This document shows, piece by piece, positions 7,397-9,860 of a DNA stretch of 9,860 bases. Numbering within the stretch: position 1 is the stretch's first letter; the number at the start of each line of letters is the position of its first letter. The notes below the pieces were generated by a model that was given only the letters and a program-made list of their open reading frames with translations, made no database searches and was not told the origin of the DNA. A program made the translations under genes and the position numbers. The stretch is from Chloroflexota bacterium (GTDB lineage: Bacteria > Chloroflexota > Dehalococcoidia > UBA1127 > JACQUN01), in NCBI GenBank assembly GCA_016210285.1, contig JACQUN010000019.1, positions 1 to 9,860 on the forward strand. The letters run 5' to 3'.

Positions 7397-8440
7397 ATGA
7401 ATCTTCAGCAGAAACCGCAGGACAAGGCACCCGGGGAGCCTGACGCTCCTGCTGGTCCTTTGTTGGAGCAGGGGGAAGCCCCGCCAAGACCTCCTACTAC
7501 TGGGCTTCTCACGGCGCTGGGCGGCATCCTCCTGGTGGCCGGTGGGGTCACTTTTGTGGCCCTGGGCTCCTCATCCGGCGCGCTGCGACTGGTGCCGGAG
7601 GTGTTCCTGGCGGGAGCCCTGGCAGCGGTTCTCCTGGGCCACGCGGCGAGCAGGGGACACGCCACAAAGCTGGAAGCCAGCCTGCGCCAGCTTCGGGAGA
7701 GCCTGTCGGGTGTGGCCTTCAGCGACGCCCTGACCCAGCTCGGCAACCGCCACTACCTGGACCGCCAACTCGCCATCGAGATCGCCCGCGCCGTCCGTGG
7801 GAACACCCCACTGAGCATCCTGCTGGTGGATGTGGATAAGCTGAAAGCGGTGAACGACGGATGGGGGCACGAAATGGGAGACCGCCTCCTGCGACAGGTG
7901 GCCGATGTCCTCCGGGCGAGCATCCGTGTCTCCGACATAGCAACCCGCTATGGCGGCGACGAGTTCCTTATCCTCGCACCGGAGGCAGACAAGGCGGGCT
8001 CGTTGATCCTGGCCAAGCGTATTCTGGAGAAGGCGGCGGCAAGCACCCTGGTGGCGGGAGGCAAACAGGTTCCCGTCAGCCTCAGTGTTGGCATTGCATC
8101 CTTCCCCGTGGACGCCCAGGGGGCAGCAGACCTCTTCAGCAAGGCAGACCTGGCCCTGTACAAGGCCAAGCAGCGCGGCGGGCAAGCCGCCTCCATCTAC
8201 TCCGGCGCAGGCCGCCCAGGGAAGAAACTCCTGGGTGAGTACCTGATGGAGCTGGGCATCTGCACCAGTGAGCAGTTCGAGCAGGCTCTCCGCCATGCGC
8301 TGGAATCCAGCTCCAAGGGTCGCGACCTCCACGTGGGCCAGGCCCTCACCGAGCTGGGGTTCTGCACCCAGGAGCAACTGGACCATGCCCTGGCCACCCA
8401 GGCCCGGGAGCGAGCGGCGGGAGGTTCCGGGTCGAACTGA
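7397..8440 (+). CDS. Two-TM GGDEF diguanylate cyclase with MshEN-like C-terminal repeats
   Basis: A 347-residue protein that should make cyclic-di-GMP from two GTP. A Pro-rich N-terminal tail (1-35) is followed by two membrane helices (about 36-56 and 62-81) joined by a loop too short for a periplasmic sensor. The GGDEF domain covers about 105-270: DALTQLGNR (110-118), metal ligand D145, ND (153-154), and an intact GGDEF at 186-190. The inhibitory I-site RVSD (177-180) is the canonical five residues ahead, suggesting product feedback. Residues 278-301 and 312-335 are two similar units, LGEYLMELGICTSEQFEQAL and VGQALTELGFCTQEQLDHAL, resembling the MshEN/T2SSE N-terminal repeats of pilus assembly ATPases. 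ATG 7397 lies 37 bp after the HD-GYP gene with GAGG 5 nt upstream. The open frame extends further upstream, but only as overlap with that gene. Confidence 0.92.
   Translation: MNLQQKPQDKAPGEPDAPAGPLLEQGEAPPRPPTTGLLTALGGILLVAGGVTFVALGSSSGALRLVPEVFLAGALAAVLLGHAASRGHATKLEASLRQLRESLSGVAFSDALTQLGNRHYLDRQLAIEIARAVRGNTPLSILLVDVDKLKAVNDGWGHEMGDRLLRQVADVLRASIRVSDIATRYGGDEFLILAPEADKAGSLILAKRILEKAAASTLVAGGKQVPVSLSVGIASFPVDAQGAADLFSKADLALYKAKQRGGQAASIYSGAGRPGKKLLGEYLMELGICTSEQFEQALRHALESSSKGRDLHVGQALTELGFCTQEQLDHALATQARERAAGGSGSN
8228..8404 (+). repeat. Two MshEN/T2SSE_N-like protein repeats within the GGDEF gene
   Basis: Within the cyclase, residues 278-301 and 312-335 align at an offset of 34 residues, sharing xGxxLxELGxCTxEQxxxAL. 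MshEN domains consist of two such roughly 24-residue motifs that together bind one cyclic-di-GMP. Here the usual RLG opening is LLG in the first unit and HVG in the second, and the Gln after AL is kept only in the second (Q335). The fold looks right, but ligand binding is doubtful. The tail could instead dock onto a pilus ATPase. Confidence 0.55.
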
Positions 8441-8452
8441 GAGAGGACGGAG

Positions 8453-9544
8453 ATGGGCGAAGGGCCCTTTCCCCAGCTCCTGCGCCGCCTTATCGAGGCT
8501 GGCGGCTCCGACCTGCACCTGGCGGCGGGCAGTCCGCCCGTGCTGCGGGTGCACGGGGAGCTGGAGCCGGTGGCCGAGGCCCCTAACCTCACCGGGGCCG
8601 AAACCCAGGCGTTCCTGCACGCCCTGGTGGACAGCGATGCCCTCCAGACCTTCGCCCGGGCGCGGGAGCTGGACTTCCCCCTGAGTGTTCCAGGGCTCGG
8701 CAGGTTCCGGGTCAACGCCTGCATCCAGCGCGGGACCGTGGCCCTCTCCATCCGCCCGGTGCCCTTCGCCGTGCCCTCCCTTCGGGAGTTGAACCTTCCC
8801 CCCGTCTGCGCGACCCTGGTGACCCGGCATCATGGGCTAGTCGTGGTGACCGGCGCCACCGGCAGCGGCAAGTCCACAACCCTGGCGGCCATGCTGGACC
8901 ACCTGAACTCCGTGGAGCCCAGGAGAATCATCACCCTGGAAGACCCCATCGAGTTCCTGCACCAGAACAAGAGAAGCATGATTATCCAGCGGGAGGTCGG
9001 GGGAGACACGGTCTCCTTCAGCATCGGGGTGAAGCAGGCCCTGCGACAGGACCCTGACGTTGTGCTGGTGGGGGAGGCCCGCGACCGGGAGACCCTGGAG
9101 CGGGCCCTCTCGGCGGCAGAGACGGGACACCTCATCCTGACCAGCCTGCACAGCGGCGGGGCCGTGGAGGCCATCCAGCGGATGATTGACATGTTCCCGC
9201 CGGAGCAGCAGCACCAGGCCCGCTTTCAGCTCGGCATGGTGCTGGAGGGCATCATCTACCAGGTCCTGCTGCCCCGGTCCCAGGGGCCCGGGCGTGTCGC
9301 AGCCTTCGAGGTGCTCCTGGGGACGAACGCCATCCGCAACCTGATCCGTCGAGACCAGCTCTCCCAGGTCCGGACCTACGTGCAGACGGGTGGGGCGATG
9401 GGCATGCAGACGCTGGAGCAGTCCCTGGCGGCCCTGGTCCGCCAGGGGATCGTCAGGGAGGCGGATGCCAGGACGAAGCTCGCCAGCCCCGAGGCCCTGG
9501 ACCAGTTTCTGAAGGGCCAGGCGCCAGGGCCTGCGAACGCATAA
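8453..9544 (+). CDS. pilT: PilT-like type IV pilus retraction ATPase
   Basis: A 363-residue hexameric secretion ATPase of the PilT class, which powers pilus retraction at the inner face of the membrane. Length is close to typical PilT (about 345), and the N-terminal extension of PilB is absent. Motifs in order: GGSDLHL near the N-terminus, Walker A GATGSGKST (134-142), the Asp box with LEDPIEF, Walker B DPDVVLVGEARD (200-211, E208), and the His box ETGHLILTSLHSGG (H226, H233). AIRNLIR (293-299), the C-terminal motif linked to retraction in PilT, is intact. Departures from common PilT are Ala135 in Walker A, GEARD for GEMRD, and SLHSGG for TLHT. GAGAGG (8441-8446) lies 6 nt before the ATG, 12 bp after the cyclase stop, so the two are surely co-transcribed. 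PilU is an alternative, but AIRNLIR favours PilT. Confidence 0.93.
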   Translation: MGEGPFPQLLRRLIEAGGSDLHLAAGSPPVLRVHGELEPVAEAPNLTGAETQAFLHALVDSDALQTFARARELDFPLSVPGLGRFRVNACIQRGTVALSIRPVPFAVPSLRELNLPPVCATLVTRHHGLVVVTGATGSGKSTTLAAMLDHLNSVEPRRIITLEDPIEFLHQNKRSMIIQREVGGDTVSFSIGVKQALRQDPDVVLVGEARDRETLERALSAAETGHLILTSLHSGGAVEAIQRMIDMFPPEQQHQARFQLGMVLEGIIYQVLLPRSQGPGRVAAFEVLLGTNAIRNLIRRDQLSQVRTYVQTGGAMGMQTLEQSLAALVRQGIVREADARTKLASPEALDQFLKGQAPGPANA

Positions 9545-9594
9545 GTTTCTCATGAAGTAGGGCTTCGCCACCCCCACATGAAGACGGCGTTGGG

Positions 9595-9672
9595 CCCGCG
9601 CGTGGTGAGCCTTGTCGAACCATGAGCGGGTTTGATGTGCCGCCTATCCTTCGACAAGCTCAGGACGAGCGG
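9595..9672. repeat. REP-like inverted stem-loop doublet downstream of pilT
   Basis: Two imperfect stem-loops lie in opposite orientation, 9 bp apart. Unit 1 (9595-9630) pairs CCCGCGCGTGGT with ACCATGAGCGGG (10 of 12 positions). Unit 2 (9640-9672) pairs CCGCCTATCC with GGACGAGCGG (7 of 10). Their loop regions are complementary: GAGCCTTGTCGAA (9607-9619) against TTCGACAAGCTC (9650-9661), one extra base apart. The core TTCGACAAGCTCAGGACGA resembles a dispersed repeat I know from several bacterial genomes, including Chloroflexota-like ones. The pair is organised like a REP doublet (REPIN) and could also protect or end the pilT mRNA. No transposase is nearby. Confidence 0.6.
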
Positions 9673-9860
9673 CCATTTTCTGAGCAGGCACCCTGTCTTC
9701 AGGCTGCGGCACGATGCCCCCACCTTCAGACGGGGGTAGGAACCTGAGTCCGTGCTCCCCTCCCGAATTCTTCGTCGCGGAGTTTACCCCGAGTGAAGCG
9801 AACGGGCTCCCTCAGAGGGTGTGTGAGAAGACCGGAACCCCACTTTGTCATGCTGAGGAG
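9673..9860. other. Intergenic tail without supportable gene; hairpin and repeat fragments
   Basis: No open frame with a ribosome binding site or family resemblance begins here. A C-run at 9717-9722 can pair with GGGGG at 9733-9737 as a small stem-loop. CCCCGAGTGAAGCGAACGGG (9787-9806) and GTCATGCTGAGGAG at the right edge resemble pieces of short dispersed repeats (GAGCGAAGCGAA and GTCATGCTGAG types). The edge cuts off the last one, so its extent cannot be judged. Confidence 0.35.

Noticed and set aside
7571..8833. Minus-strand open frame of 420 codons opposite the GGDEF and pilT genes
   Set aside because: It lies antisense to two clear genes and crosses their boundary; no recognisable motifs.
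9717..9737. C5/G5 stem-loop as pilT terminator
   Set aside because: It lies about 170 nt after the stop codon and lacks a T-tract; the REP-like doublet is closer.

Overview
The window is GC-rich bacterial DNA with compact genes and good sigma-70-type promoters. Three traits point to a Chloroflexota-like bacterium, perhaps related to Dehalococcoidia: rpoB is preceded by its own promoter rather than by rplJ-rplL, archaeal-type ATPases of the 'NPY/NPF...GRE' kind are present, and a REP-like inverted repeat lies after the last gene. This assignment is inference; no 16S or other taxonomic marker was searched.

Layout. Positions 1-2573 (minus strand) hold the first 857 codons of rpoB, the RNA polymerase beta subunit, which runs off the left edge. 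Its promoter (2696-2724) and a leader of about 115 nt lie between it and a small YfcE/MJ0936-type metallophosphoesterase gene (2766-3299, minus). A divergent intergenic region (3300-3582) carries one promoter for each direction, plus a palindrome and a direct repeat in the leader of the plus-strand genes.

Positions 3583-9544 (plus strand) hold four consecutive genes that look like one signalling and motility unit: (1) a membrane-anchored ATPase with a C-terminal domain predicted to lie outside the membrane; (2) a related ATPase domain fused to an intact HD-GYP cyclic-di-GMP phosphodiesterase; (3) a two-TM GGDEF diguanylate cyclase with an I-site and a C-terminal two-repeat tail resembling the MshEN/T2SSE N-terminal fold; (4) a PilT-like type IV pilus retraction ATPase. 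The unit would make, degrade and possibly sense cyclic-di-GMP next to a pilus motor. The two ATPases occupy the place where ordinary receiver or PAS sensor domains would be expected. I consider this cassette the most interesting content of the window.

Positions 9545-9860 contain no gene that I can support. They hold a doublet of inverted REP-like stem-loops (9595-9672), a smaller hairpin, and at the right edge motifs that look like pieces of other dispersed repeats.
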